Positions 20,536 through 29,528 of a DNA stretch of 29,528 nt are shown here, piece by piece; positions within the stretch are counted from its first letter, which is position 1, and each line of letters starts with the position of its first letter. Both the position numbers and the translations under genes were made by a program. The DNA lies in assembly GCA_015852425.1 (NCBI GenBank), contig JAAAIG010000449.1, positions 1 through 29,528 of the forward strand, in the 5' to 3' direction. The notes beneath the pieces are model-generated. The model did not search any database. It was given only the letters and a program-made list of their open reading frames with translations, and was not told the DNA's origin. The DNA comes from Gryganskiella cystojenkinii (lineage: Eukaryota > Mortierellomycota > Mortierellomycetes > Mortierellales > Mortierellaceae).

Positions 20536-23514
20536 TTACACAGGAACGGTTCCCTTGGTTCGGATACGGTCGCCAACCTTGACCACGTAGGGTGCGACAG
20601 ACAATTCCGGTCTGTGAAGCATATGCATACCGAAAAAGATCTGACCACTTGGGGCCTTGCGGTTCTTGGAAAGCGCCAAAAACACGTCCGAGTTCTTCAT
20701 TGACGTCTTTTGATCGATCGTGACCATATGGCACCGACGACAGGGTCCCAAGATATCAAAGACCTGTTCACCGACCTGGATTCTCGTCCAGTGATCTTCT
20801 TCAAACGACATGGCTGGATCGCCACCTTGGGTCACAAAGTTAGCCCGGAAGGAATCCGAGGTCATCTCATGGCGGGCCGAGGCGGGCAAGTCGAGTGAAG
20901 AGTTTGCTAACCGACGAACGGCCCCCTGACCCTCATCATGTTCATCGATCCAGTCTCTAACGCGGGAGACAGACTTGTCCGAGATCAACAAGAACGGACT
21001 CTCGTTCGAGAGCAAAATCGGTGCACCCTCCGGCGCGTTTAAATGAGACTTCACAAAGCGGGAGGACGGTGTGTTGGTCGGTGGCGAGTTTGCAGTCGTA
21101 GGTTCCGCGGTCGGTTGTCTGGCCAGGCGACAGGGCTTGCCCAAGAACTTTGAAAACCATTCGTTGATCTCGGGTGAGTTGTAATGGACGACACTTGTAC
21201 AATCCCCACAGACTCTCGAAGAACTCTTGGCGGCATGGACCGGCATCTCGTCCAGCGAGATGTACAGACGGCGGTCCTTGGCTTGCTGTTCTTCCGAGAG
21301 GCCATCTTCTTGATCGTGTTCAACAATCATCAGGTTCTGATCCAACAGGATCTCGGCTCGGATCATACACATTCTCGGGAATCGCTTCTGAGTCAGGGCT
21401 GCGCCAGTGACTTCATCGACAAGCATCCACTCACGATCGTAGAGCAATCCATGGGGCGCAATTGGCCAAGGCTGACCGCGAGGGATCTTGTAGCCCCTGC
21501 AGGACTTTATAGGATAGATCACCACAGAGTCAACATGAACAGGAGGTGCATTCACGGCTGAAGCGAGATCGTCGCTTTCACCAATGAGATCCTCACTCTC
21601 GACAACGGCATCAGGATCGGCGTCATCCCTGAAGTATTCTTCCAAGAACGCGATAAAGTAAAGAACATCGTCGACTGAGGACATGGCACCCAAGGAGACA
21701 CGAATGGAACCCGTTGGCTTTCCATTCAGGATATCGGTATCGTCCCAGCAGACATGGCCGGCCTAACGAGTGCGGACCAAAATATTTTTGACAGTTACAT
21801 GGTCAGTTCATGTCCAAAAAAAATATAAAAATAAAAAAAAAACTCCCGCAGTTTACTCACCTCCAAGTTCTTCTTGACTTCGTCTGCAGAGAGATCGAGC
21901 CATCTCTGCATGGATCCAGGGTTACAAAATCCGCCGGTACGGACGTGAATGTTCTTCATACTCGCCAACCGCTCGACATCACCGTAGCCAATCCATTGAC
22001 CGTTGCTCCGCTTGAGGTTGAAGTTGAGAATGGGTCCGTATTTCTCAGGATTGCCAATATCGTTGTCATTTTCGACATATATATCACAGATCGGCGTATT
22101 GTTGTAATGTTTCAGCGCCCTCATAGATTGAAACAACAACTGATGGAGTGCGGTGACATGGGGTCCGATCGTCTCATACCCACCAAAGATCTCTTGCATC
22201 GAATCAAACGCCAGATCCAGCGCGACAATATCCAAAAAATTGAGCGTACCATCCTCAAACCGTCCATGGAGCTCCGTCCTGTAGACTTGCCAGGGTTCAT
22301 CCGAAGCAATTGCAGATACTGTACCACCACCGAAATACCGATCTTTGCGAAGCTTGTCTGCCAGTTCTGTCTTGACGATCACGGCGCCGAGACCAGTGGG
22401 GAAACCAAACATTTTGTAGAACGAGAGGACAATGAAATCCGGGCTGGAGTCCACGTCACTCAGATCTAGATCCGAGGAGGTCATGACATATGAGGCGGCA
22501 TCAAGGAGGACCAAAGTCTTGGAATCTTGGGTATTGAGACGGTCCTTGAGTTGGCGGGTCCAGGCAAATGGGAATCGACGACCACTAAAGTTGCATTGCG
22601 CTGGGTATGCAAAGAGGTTGTAAATGAGATCTTGATTTGGTTGATCTTCTGTGGTGTTCTCGTCAAGATGGATCCGATCGTCAAATGTCTCCATCAGGTT
22701 GGAGGTCGATCCGCTGGGTGAAGGTGGGGGCGATGGATGATGGGAGCGACCCTTGCTGCTTCGGATAGGGACGGGCTTTGTTACGGTAGGAAGACTGGAT
22801 GTGGCAGGGGTGGATAAAAGTTCAAGAACTTGGTTCTCATGCACAGTCTCAATATCGATACAGGGGCCGTTATCGTCGTAAGCGACACCGCGGAGACCGA
22901 CAACACTCGTATGAGCTTCCCGGAGGATCGTCAGTTTACTCCTCCGTTGTTGCTCTGAGGTAGAGTCGGCAGTCGCTTGACGGGTCCAGGGAAAGGCATC
23001 ACCGACCAGCTTGATACCAGCGGTGGTATTGGCGGTGAAAATAACATCCCATTCACCATGAATCGAAGCCTTGAAGTGTTCGAGGACCTTTTGTCGAGCA
23101 GAGTCTACTATGGCCGAGGTAGCTTGCGAGGACGGGGATTTGGAATGGGGGTTGGCATAGAGGTTTGTGGCAAGGTTTTTGGCGAACCTTTGGACATGAA
23201 GTTGTGAGGGCAGTGTTGCACCAGCATGATCCATATAGACGGCATCTAATAGAGTAGAGACGACGTTCCAGAGGGGTGAGACGATCATGTCGTGGATGAC
23301 GTTTCAAGCAATTACTTCCTCCTTTGTCTTTGTGCATGAGGTCAAAGAGGAGGAGAACGACGAGGAGATGCTTTATTTTTGGACAAATGTACTTCCACCC
23401 AATCTTACCGTTGAGTTGCGGGTATTGTTCTTTGCGGATGGTATCGATAGAGGTGTTGTAACCGAAAGAATCCTTGCCCTCGAGGAACAGGGACTTTGCT
23501 GTTGAAGCAGTCAT
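20536..23514 (-). CDS. MOCOS: Molybdenum cofactor sulfurase
   Basis: Converts the oxo form of Moco to the sulfurated form needed by xanthine dehydrogenase and aldehyde oxidase, taking sulfur from L-cysteine. Exons in coding order: 23514-23409, 23245-21861, 21762-20536; 905 residues (human 888). The N-terminal NifS-like PLP domain has DHAGATL near residue 40, the PLP lysine in LSFYKMFGFPTGLG (Lys313) and the persulfide loop RTGGFCNPGSMQ, where Cys476 matches the active Cys of ABA3 (Cys430). AGHVCWDD and GKPTGSIRVSLG follow. The C-terminal MOSC part (VDSVVIYPIKSCRGYKIP, then ILGPCRRCHMVTID) binds Moco. A Ser/Pro-rich insert at about residues 195-220 is extra. In the persulfide loop two flanking cysteines present in plant ABA3 are Gly and Met here. 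The start ATG lies about 200 nt below a TATA-like box, and the first splice joins codon G|AT in frame. Confidence 0.93.
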
Positions 23515-23626
23515 TTTTTGGTAAGGGGGGGGGGGGTGGTTGTGGAACAGGTAATGAGTCTGAGGGTCAAAGTGCAGAGTGGAGAAGAAAAGAGGAATGA
23601 ATGAGCAAAGGGGATTGCGGGGAAGT

Positions 23627-23666
23627 AAGAGAGAGCGAGAGAGAGAGCGAGAGAAAGAGAGAGAAA
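23627..23666. repeat. GA-rich simple repeat
   Basis: An imperfect GA dinucleotide tract with GC interruptions in the transcribed leader of the sulfurase gene. It reads as CT on the coding strand, like the pyrimidine leaders of other genes in the window. Confidence 0.8.
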
Positions 23667-23713
23667 TGAAATGAGAATGTGTGGAGGGGTGCGGGTGATG
23701 AATGGAGACAAGA

Positions 23714-23723
23714 GTATATAAAC
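23714..23723 (-). promoter_or_regulatory. TATA-like box for the sulfurase gene
   Basis: On the coding strand the sequence is TTTATATACT, about 200 nt upstream of the ATG at 23514, followed by a long C/T-rich leader. It is the only TATA-like sequence near the start. Confidence 0.5.
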
Positions 23724-24375
23724 GGGGGGCGATCAGGACTGGGTTCAGAGCAGGTCAGGGCGGTTTGGTGTAACGTTCGGAAAGAATAAAGGGAAGAAGA
23801 AAAAAAGTGGGGACAGAGAGAGTGAAGAATGTGAAAAAGTGAATGAGACAAGGGCAACAAGTTGCATTGCAAACAAGAGAATGTTTGTCTGGGAACTCAA
23901 ACAAGGTCAAGTGCCAGGGAGATAGAACAAGGGCAGTAAACAGCCGGACCAACAGGAGAATTGATTTCTGAGCAAAGTGGGGCTACCCCATTGTTTGGTG
24001 TCTGAGCGCATGCAGTTTCTGTGCGACCCGAGAAAAGAAAAAAAAGTGGGTCCCGGGGCTAATTGGACCTTGTTCCGAAGTCGAATGAGAATCCCGTGAC
24101 CTGACAAGAAGAAGTGCGGGGTAGTCGATATCCAAGACAGACCAGGAAAAACACTGGCGGAAATGCCATGTCAACAAATACCAGTAACGTTCATCTGCCC
24201 CTACAGCAACAAAGAGTTTCGAATATCCTCCAATTCTCTTATGCGCAACCACTCTTGCTCGAAAAGGTATTGTCAACAGCGCGAGATCTAAGGATATCCG
24301 ATCACACACGTCTACTATATCAAAAAATCCGATCCTCATGATTTGTCACGATCTTCCTTGGCATCAGTTCCAGTA

Positions 24376-24579
24376 ACTCAATAAAAGGCGAAACCCTCCC
24401 TTTCTTCTCCACTCTCTTCTCTCAACCATCTCCATCCTCTTCTCTCCAGTCCCTCATCCTCTTCCCACTCTTTTTGCCTCCCCAGTGACTTCATCTCCAC
24501 TATGAGCTTATCCTCCGCGTCATCCTGTCTCTTTAGACGCTATTCAATGCTCCTCAAGCCAACGCCTTCAACACATTGA
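24376..24579 (+). pseudogene. Promoter-like leader with a 25-codon ORF, possible orphan first exon
   Basis: CAATAAAAGG (about 24378) is followed by 110 nt of C/T-rich leader and an ATG at 24502, the same architecture as the active genes here. The frame codes MSLSSASSCLFRRYSMLLKP and stops at 24579. It is basic, Ser-rich and without acids, like a mitochondrial targeting peptide. No good donor or continuing exon was found. It may be the remnant of a gene whose body is lost, a very short gene, or chance. Confidence 0.25.
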
Positions 24580-26491
24580 TATCTCTGCCATCACGAACAC
24601 ACTTGGGTATTGTAAACATGCCGACGAGACTTACACTGTAGTGGAGGCAGGTTTGCAAGCCACAGGCAGACATACCTCATCATTGCACACACCTCACCAT
24701 CGCAAAACGGTTTGCATCATGCGCAATCGGGCGAAAGTACTTCATTTTCTGTGATATATTTCTGAAAGTATTATACAAATCGACTTGGTGGATAGTGCGC
24801 AATTAACGTGGAGGTTGTGGACGTCTTGGATCCCGATACAACCCACGTCTTTATTGCCATTGAAGAGGATGAATTCAGAGGAGACCGAGTACTCTGCCCG
24901 ATTTGCTCAAAGACTTTGCATGCAAGGAATGCCAAGACTCACTATAACACACAGCACGCCGCCAAGGCGAATATAAGCACCGGGAAAAGACCAACTCCGA
25001 TGATTCCTTGCAACAGTCGCCACTCAGTCGACAAACGCGATGCTCAGATGAACAGCATGATGCTGATATTCTCCGGTCGTTATGAGGGCCACTTTCCTTG
25101 CCTTTGGTCCAAGCTACCGCACAGACAATGAACGTTGTGCCATTCAGGCTTACACTCGCTGAGGAAACTCACAAGTCGCAACACAGCAGGAGTAGGGCTC
25201 TGGTTACGCGAAGAGTCAACTTTATTCGTTCTGGACGCATTGAAGCAAGCAAAATTTGCTTGACAGTAAGTTATTGGCTTATCGTCAAGGAGCATCTGGT
25301 CGGAGCGATACTTGTTACAGGAGTTGACACGCTCAAGATTCTGTGTATCGAAAGGTACTCTCGCGATTTAATGGTGGACCTCCCATGCTGAACCTATGTT
25401 CGCCATTCCTTCTAGCGTTCCAACTGACTGTGTAGCAGCCCAATACCGTGGCCGCCTCAGGATTGTCACCTCACGAACAAGTTGAATCGTCCCAGATTGG
25501 TCATAGGTGTATGAGCCTGTAACTAACTACTTACATCAGGTGACGGGAAAGTGCAGCTTGGCCCTGCTGGCTGTGCAGACTTCCCTGTCCTTGGATCAAC
25601 AACTTTGCTCATTCAGCACCATCGACAGGACCCTCGATGTTACAAGATGACGTCCTCGGCCTAGCACAAGTGAAGAGTAACTTCGGCTTGCACGCATGCC
25701 TGCCACTACTGTGCATGTCGCGTCTGCATGTTTGCAAGTGGCTGTTACAAAGTGTTTATGACATTCCGTAAAAATATTGGGTTGTTTATGACGAAAAAAA
25801 TAAAAAGGAAGTGAGAGATCTTACAATTCAGGGAGAACAAGATGAAAGTTGACTTCATGAAAATTTGTATTAATAAGAATAGGAGAGAGGCGCAAGAAAG
25901 GATTGATGTCACCGCGCTCAAATCATGTTGTTGACAATGCGGCATGGCCCTTTCCTCGCCGGATTGAAGCATTCCTTGCGGCATTACGACCTTGCGGCCA
26001 GAAGCCCCTTTGTGCTTTAGAGACATAGTGTATTTAAGGCAGCGAGGGTGAGCAAAATGCTCAAGTCATCCAAGTGAACCTATTACGCCTGTTCTCCTGG
26101 TCTCGTTCACGATGAACGAGAGAACTTTAACCCCCAACAGGACCTTGCGTAAACCGTGCCGCGAGCTACAATCCTGCGGGTCACGGAAGGAACTGTTTTC
26201 CCTTGTGCAACAATGGCTAAAAAGATGGAGACATTGAGTAGATGGCTGTGCTGTGTGTCGAGTTCAAGACCAAAGACGCTGTTTCAGTGGCTTGCACAAA
26301 GAAAGTATTTTTAGCGGGCTCATTAGACCCATGTGTGCCGCATCGCCTCAATCCAATAACCACCCCTCCTTTCATCACTGCTCTTTCATCTCTTTTTCAT
26401 CCTCATTCTCATCTCCCATCACTCCCCACCCCTATCCGTCTCTCTCTCTCCCTCTTTTCATACCCTTCATTTATCAACCCTTCAACAAGCA
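24580..26491. other. Gene-poor stretch before the SNARE gene
   Basis: Only one segment looks protein-like: the zinc-finger-type frame at 24796-25131, listed separately. From 25132 to 26240 the frames are short and broken. From about 26350 to 26490 the plus strand is C/T-rich and forms the leader of the SNARE gene, with a TATA-like TATTTAAGG far upstream near 26030. Confidence 0.5.
24796..25131 (+). pseudogene. Zinc-finger-like ORF fragment, unknown family
   Basis: The open frame follows a TAG at about 24793 and ends at 25131, with no internal ATG until the residues after the finger. It codes an acidic segment (VEVVDVLDPDTTHVFIAIEE), then LCPICSKTLHARNAKTHYNTQH, a C-x2-C-x11-H-x4-H pattern close to a C2H2 finger. 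No downstream domain follows and stops are frequent after it. It may be an exon of an unrecognised gene, a relic of a mobile element or transcription factor, or chance. No terminal repeats or target-site duplication were noticed. Confidence 0.3.
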
Positions 26492-27813
26492 ATGGCCTCT
26501 TACGGAAACAACTCGTACGGGGGAAACTCGTACGGCGGAAACAACAATAATTATGGTGCTCGTCCATCTCCCAGTACTGGCAGCACCAATTCCTACGGCA
26601 GCAACAGCACTTATGGCGGCAACAGTGGATACGGCAGCAACAGCTCTAATAGTAGCAACAGCGCATACGGCTCTGCACGAGGCGCTGGCAATTACGGAAA
26701 CAACGCTCAAGGCGGTTCTTATGGTGGTAACGCCAGTGCCCCCGGTGCCGGCTCCTATGGTGGCAACAACAGCTACGGTGGTTCGCAGCAACCTCAGAAC
26801 GGTCAGCAACGTGCTTATGGCCAACAGCAATACGGGCAGCAACAGAACCAATACGGTCAGCAACAACAATACGGCCAACAGCAATACGGAAACCAATACG
26901 GACAACAGCAACAGTACGGACAGTACGGCGAACAGCAGGGACCTATCCCCGGTCAAGAAACCGAGCAGGACGTTGACAGAGTCAGTCAGCAGATTCGCGA
27001 TGTCCGTCAAGAGTCTGTCCAATCCACCCGTAACGCTCTTCGTGCTCTTCAGGAGGCTGACGAGAGTGCCGGTCGCACCATGATGCAGTTGGGCGAACAG
27101 TCTGGTATGGAGAAATATATCTTTCACCTTACGGAAAAAAAACCATCCCTGGCGTAAAAGTCGATTTATATATAGTAAAAGAGATGAGCTAACAGCTGGA
27201 TTCCAATTTTTTTTCTCTCTCTCCCTCTCTCTCTCAACCAACAGAGCAACTCGGACGCATCGAACGTAGCTTGGATTCTGCTCAGATTCATGCCGATAAC
27301 GCACAGGAAAAGGCCAGTGAGCTCAAGACTGTGAACCGATCCATGTTTGCGATCCATGTCAAGAACCCCTTCAACTCGAGCAAAAAGAAGGAGCGTGAAC
27401 TCGAAGAGGCCAAGCGCAAGGCAGCGGAAGAACTCGTCCAAAGAGAGAATATCCGCAAGGAGGAATGGGATTCCAGACAGCGTGTGAATGTTGCGATGGG
27501 TCAGGGACCCTATGGTCGTGCTCCCGGCCAAGGCTCGAACTACAGCAACAATGGTCGTGGTGGTCCTGGCGAGCGATCTGCATATGCGTTCGAGAACACA
27601 GCCGACGATGATGCTGCAGAGGATGAGATTGATCGCAACCTGGATATGATGGGCGGTCTCCTCGATAACTTGAAGAGGGGTGCCATGACGATGAACACTG
27701 AGGTTGTCCGTCAGAATGAGCGCATGACTGGTGTTACGTCCAAGACGGACAACCTGCACGGATCCGTTACCCACAACACCAACCTGTTGCAGAAGATTGC
27801 CAAGCGCGGATAG
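26492..27813 (+). CDS. SEC9: SNAP-25/Sec9-like SNARE (Qb+Qc) with FUS-like N-terminal domain
   Basis: A target-membrane SNARE for exocytosis, giving two helices to the four-helix bundle with a syntaxin (Sso-type) and a synaptobrevin (Snc-type). Exons: 26492-27104 and 27245-27813; 393 residues. The Qb helix is at about 160-225, with the 0-layer Gln in GEQS-EQLGRIE (Q203), matching DEQGEQLERIE of SNAP-25. The Qc helix is at about 325-390, with the 0-layer Gln in VVRQNERM (Q361) and the end NTNLLQKIAKRG. The linker has NPF and a charged Lys/Glu helix (about 250-285) and no palmitoylation-type cysteine cluster, as in yeast Sec9. Residues 1-150 are an extreme Gly/Tyr/Ser/Asn/Gln domain made of SYGGN and then YGQQQ units. 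The splice joins TCT-G|AG in frame across a 140-nt intron. A long 5' leader is C/T-rich. Confidence 0.9.
26500..26940 (+). repeat. Degenerate SYGGN / YGQQQ coding repeats
   Basis: The first 150 codons are built of short degenerate units. SYGGN-like units dominate up to about codon 97, and QYGQQ-like units run from about 108 to 147. Codons vary, so the DNA is not a simple microsatellite, but the bias keeps two other frames open over the same region, one on each strand. Confidence 0.85.
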
Positions 27814-27870
27814 AGTAGAGGCAATGGATCCTGAAGTGATGTCGAGGATCCGAGGTGCAACAGTAATAGT

Positions 27871-27876
27871 AATAAA
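27871..27876 (+). terminator. Putative polyadenylation signal, SNARE gene
   Basis: AATAAA lies 58 nt after the stop and is followed by T-rich sequence. The next gene starts at 28052 on the same strand, so its promoter must lie in the remaining 170 nt. Confidence 0.5.
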
Positions 27877-28051
27877 AATACCCTTTTTTCTTTTATCCTT
27901 TTTTTTTGGGTGTGACTGCGCCCATCAAAAAAATGTGGGTGAGAGACCGAGAGATCTCCAGGAAGATTCTCAGAAAAAGTGAATGAGATTCGACACCCAA
28001 AGAGGGTTTTTTCTCAATCTTGTCTGTCAACCCCACATCCACTATTACCAA

Positions 28052-29528
28052 ATGGACCTAAACTCATCAGACCTTTCGACTGAGGCATTGCGACTCAAGG
28101 TCATTCGACTCGAGGCAGAGAATGAGGCATTGAAGCGACAGGTCCAGTCACTCCAACAAGAGCAAAAGCAAGAACTTCTCCAGCCTACTTCCAGTCTTTC
28201 ATTGACACCCCTCGAAAAAGTAGCCAAGCTCACCAACCCAGAGATTGCACGCTACAGCCGGCAGCTTATCCTCCCCGACTTTGGCATCCATGGTATGGCT
28301 CTATACCGCGGTACCCGGGAGTCATGTGCACAAGTCGCAAAATCTCTGATCTGACAATTTTTTTTCCTACTGTCTCTTTATTAGCGCAACTGGATCTTCG
28401 GAATAGTTCAATCCTGGTCGTCGGAGCAGGAGGTCTTGGAGCATCCTGTATTCTTTACTTAGGAGGCGCAGGCGTTGGACGTTTGGGTATTGTGGACCAT
28501 GATACGGTCGATACCTCAAACTTGCATCGTCAGGTGATTCACAATGAGGCGCGTCAAGGAATGTCCAAGGCTCAGTCTGCTGCGCTGTCCGTTCGCTTGT
28601 AAGTGTCAGCTGTTGTTTTCATCCCAATCGAACTTCAAGACGACAACCACAGCTCGGACGAAAAGCCTGCTCGGTCTGCTGGATTGCTGATTAACACACA
28701 ATTTTATCTTCCTTGTAGATTGAACCCACTTTGCAACACTGTAGTTCACGATCTGGTGTTGGACAGCTCAAATGCTCAACCGATCATCGACGCATATGAT
28801 ATCGTCGTAGATGCCACTGACAATGTTGCGACCCGATACCTACTCAACGATGCTTGTGTTCTTGGTGGCAAGCCCTTGGTCTCTGGATCAGCACTGCGTT
28901 TGGATGGACAGTTGACGATTTACAACTATCGAGGAGGTCCATGTTATCGATGCCTGTTCCCTACCCCACCACCCTCAGAGACTGTGACTAATTGCTCGGA
29001 CGGAGGTGTTCTTGGCGTTGGTACGAGAACTCTTACCATGTGCGTTTTGTTCAAGTGCGATGGGAAATGGGAGAAATCATGTGTCTAACATGCAGATATT
29101 CTGTTTTGCATTATCGCCTTTAGTGCCAGGGATCGTTGGATGTCTTCAAGCGCTCGAAGCGATCAAGATTGCAACAAAGATGAACGGTAATGATACGCGA
29201 ATCAAATCTGTACAGCAAGATATCCCCCTTTATAAAGCCTTTTTGCCTGATACTAACAGTTCGCTTGTTTTTTTTTCATCTGATTGATACTAGTCGAGGA
29301 TCCACCCACGATGACTCTCTTCTCTGCCAACTCTTCGACAATGTTCAGGACTATCAAACTTCGCAAGCGCAAACCCGAATGTATCATGTGTGGAGACGCC
29401 CCGACGATCACTCGATTGATCGACTATGTCAAGTTTTGTGGGAGCAGTGCAACCGACAAGACCCCAGACTTGTTCTTGATCCCCTTCCAGGAAAGACTGA
29501 CAGTCGAGGTAAAAAAGAGAAAAAAAAA
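28052..29528 (+). CDS. UBA4: Uba4/MOCS3, E1-like activating and sulfur-transfer enzyme, 3' part missing
   Basis: Adenylates and thiolates the ubiquitin-like sulfur carriers Urm1 (tRNA thiolation) and MoaD/MOCS2A (molybdopterin synthesis). Exons seen: 28052-28292, 28385-28598, 28719-29020, 29124-29186, 29294-29508, giving 345 residues in frame. A donor (GAG|GTAAAA) lies at 29509 and the sequence runs out. An N-terminal coiled coil (about 10-45) precedes the ThiF/MoeB domain: [18 protein letters not shown] (94-99), the Arg finger in HRQV, DATDN, Zn cysteines CYRC (227, 230) and CIMC (303, 306), and the conserved Cys244 in TNCSDGG. The start of the linker and rhodanese domain should follow outside the window; family members are about 440-460 residues. 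The ATG is the first in frame, 236 nt after the SNARE stop. Confidence 0.92.

Larger units (their letters stand above)
23515..24360. other. Upstream region of the sulfurase gene
   Basis: It contains the MOCOS leader (C/T-rich on the coding strand), a 12-nt G run at 23525-23536, GA-rich DNA and a TATA-like box. Beyond about 23750 only short frames overlapping on both strands occur, none with a domain. No gene is called. Confidence 0.5.

Noticed and set aside
25745..26026. 93-residue minus-strand ORF with a hydrophobic C-terminal half
   Set aside because: Composition follows A/T-rich DNA. It has no recognisable domain, promoter or splice signals.
26253..27304. Two 276-residue open frames (one per strand) over the SNARE N terminus
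   Set aside because: The degenerate SYGGN/YGQQ repeats keep all three frames open. The products are Thr/Ala- or Leu/Val-monotonous and do not continue into the SNARE helices.
1..29528. tRNA or rRNA genes, CRISPR arrays, complete transposons
   Set aside because: None were recognised by reading both strands. A covariance-model search for tRNA and a repeat search against the genome would be decisive, but could not be run.

Overview
The window is nuclear DNA from a fungus. Evidence: eight recognisable protein-coding genes, seven of them interrupted by short GT-AG introns (mostly 75-140 nt, 28 placed here), pyrimidine-rich leaders, TATA-like boxes 95-200 nt upstream of starts, and typical fungal families (Ato/GPR1 acetate permease, Sec9-type SNARE, small Ser/Pro-rich GPI-type protein). 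The intron density and protein style suggest an early-diverging filamentous fungus (Mucoromycota in the broad sense, perhaps Mortierella-like). That placement is inference; no marker gene fixes the taxon. A run of 10 N marks a scaffold gap, and the window ends inside a gene.

Layout: (1) 1-1636, no gene seen; (2) 1737-2054 (+), small secreted, probably GPI-anchored Ser/Pro repeat protein; (3) 3047-12200 (-), a complete 16-exon TOR kinase gene of about 2475 residues, whose summed exons keep frame if one base is hidden in the N gap; (4) 13445-15127 (+), Ato-family acetate transporter with a polyglutamine N terminus; (5) 15388-17817 (-), mitochondrial double-hotdog acyl-CoA thioesterase (ACOT9 type); (6) 19043-20461 (+), fumarylacetoacetate hydrolase-family (FAHD-type) enzyme; (7) 20536-23514 (-), molybdenum cofactor sulfurase; (8) 23515-26491, a 3 kb gene-poor stretch with an orphan promoter-like leader and a lone zinc-finger-like ORF; (9) 26492-27813 (+), SNAP-25/Sec9-like SNARE with a FUS-like N-terminal domain; (10) 28052 to the window end (+), 5' part of the Uba4/MOCS3 E1-like sulfur-transfer enzyme.

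Functional themes: TOR is the nutrient-sensing growth kinase. The acetate permease, acyl-CoA thioesterase and FAHD-type enzyme belong to carbon and acyl metabolism. Two genes 4.5 kb apart (MOCOS and UBA4/MOCS3) act at different steps of molybdenum cofactor maturation, and both are sulfur carriers. No shared operon-like control is implied.

The most notable observation is that the TOR rapamycin-binding (FRB) segment carries Leu, Ala and Met where human mTOR has Ser2035, Phe2039 and Tyr2105, plus a one-residue insertion, while the kinase core is intact. This predicts a rapamycin-insensitive TOR, possibly a diverged paralogue.
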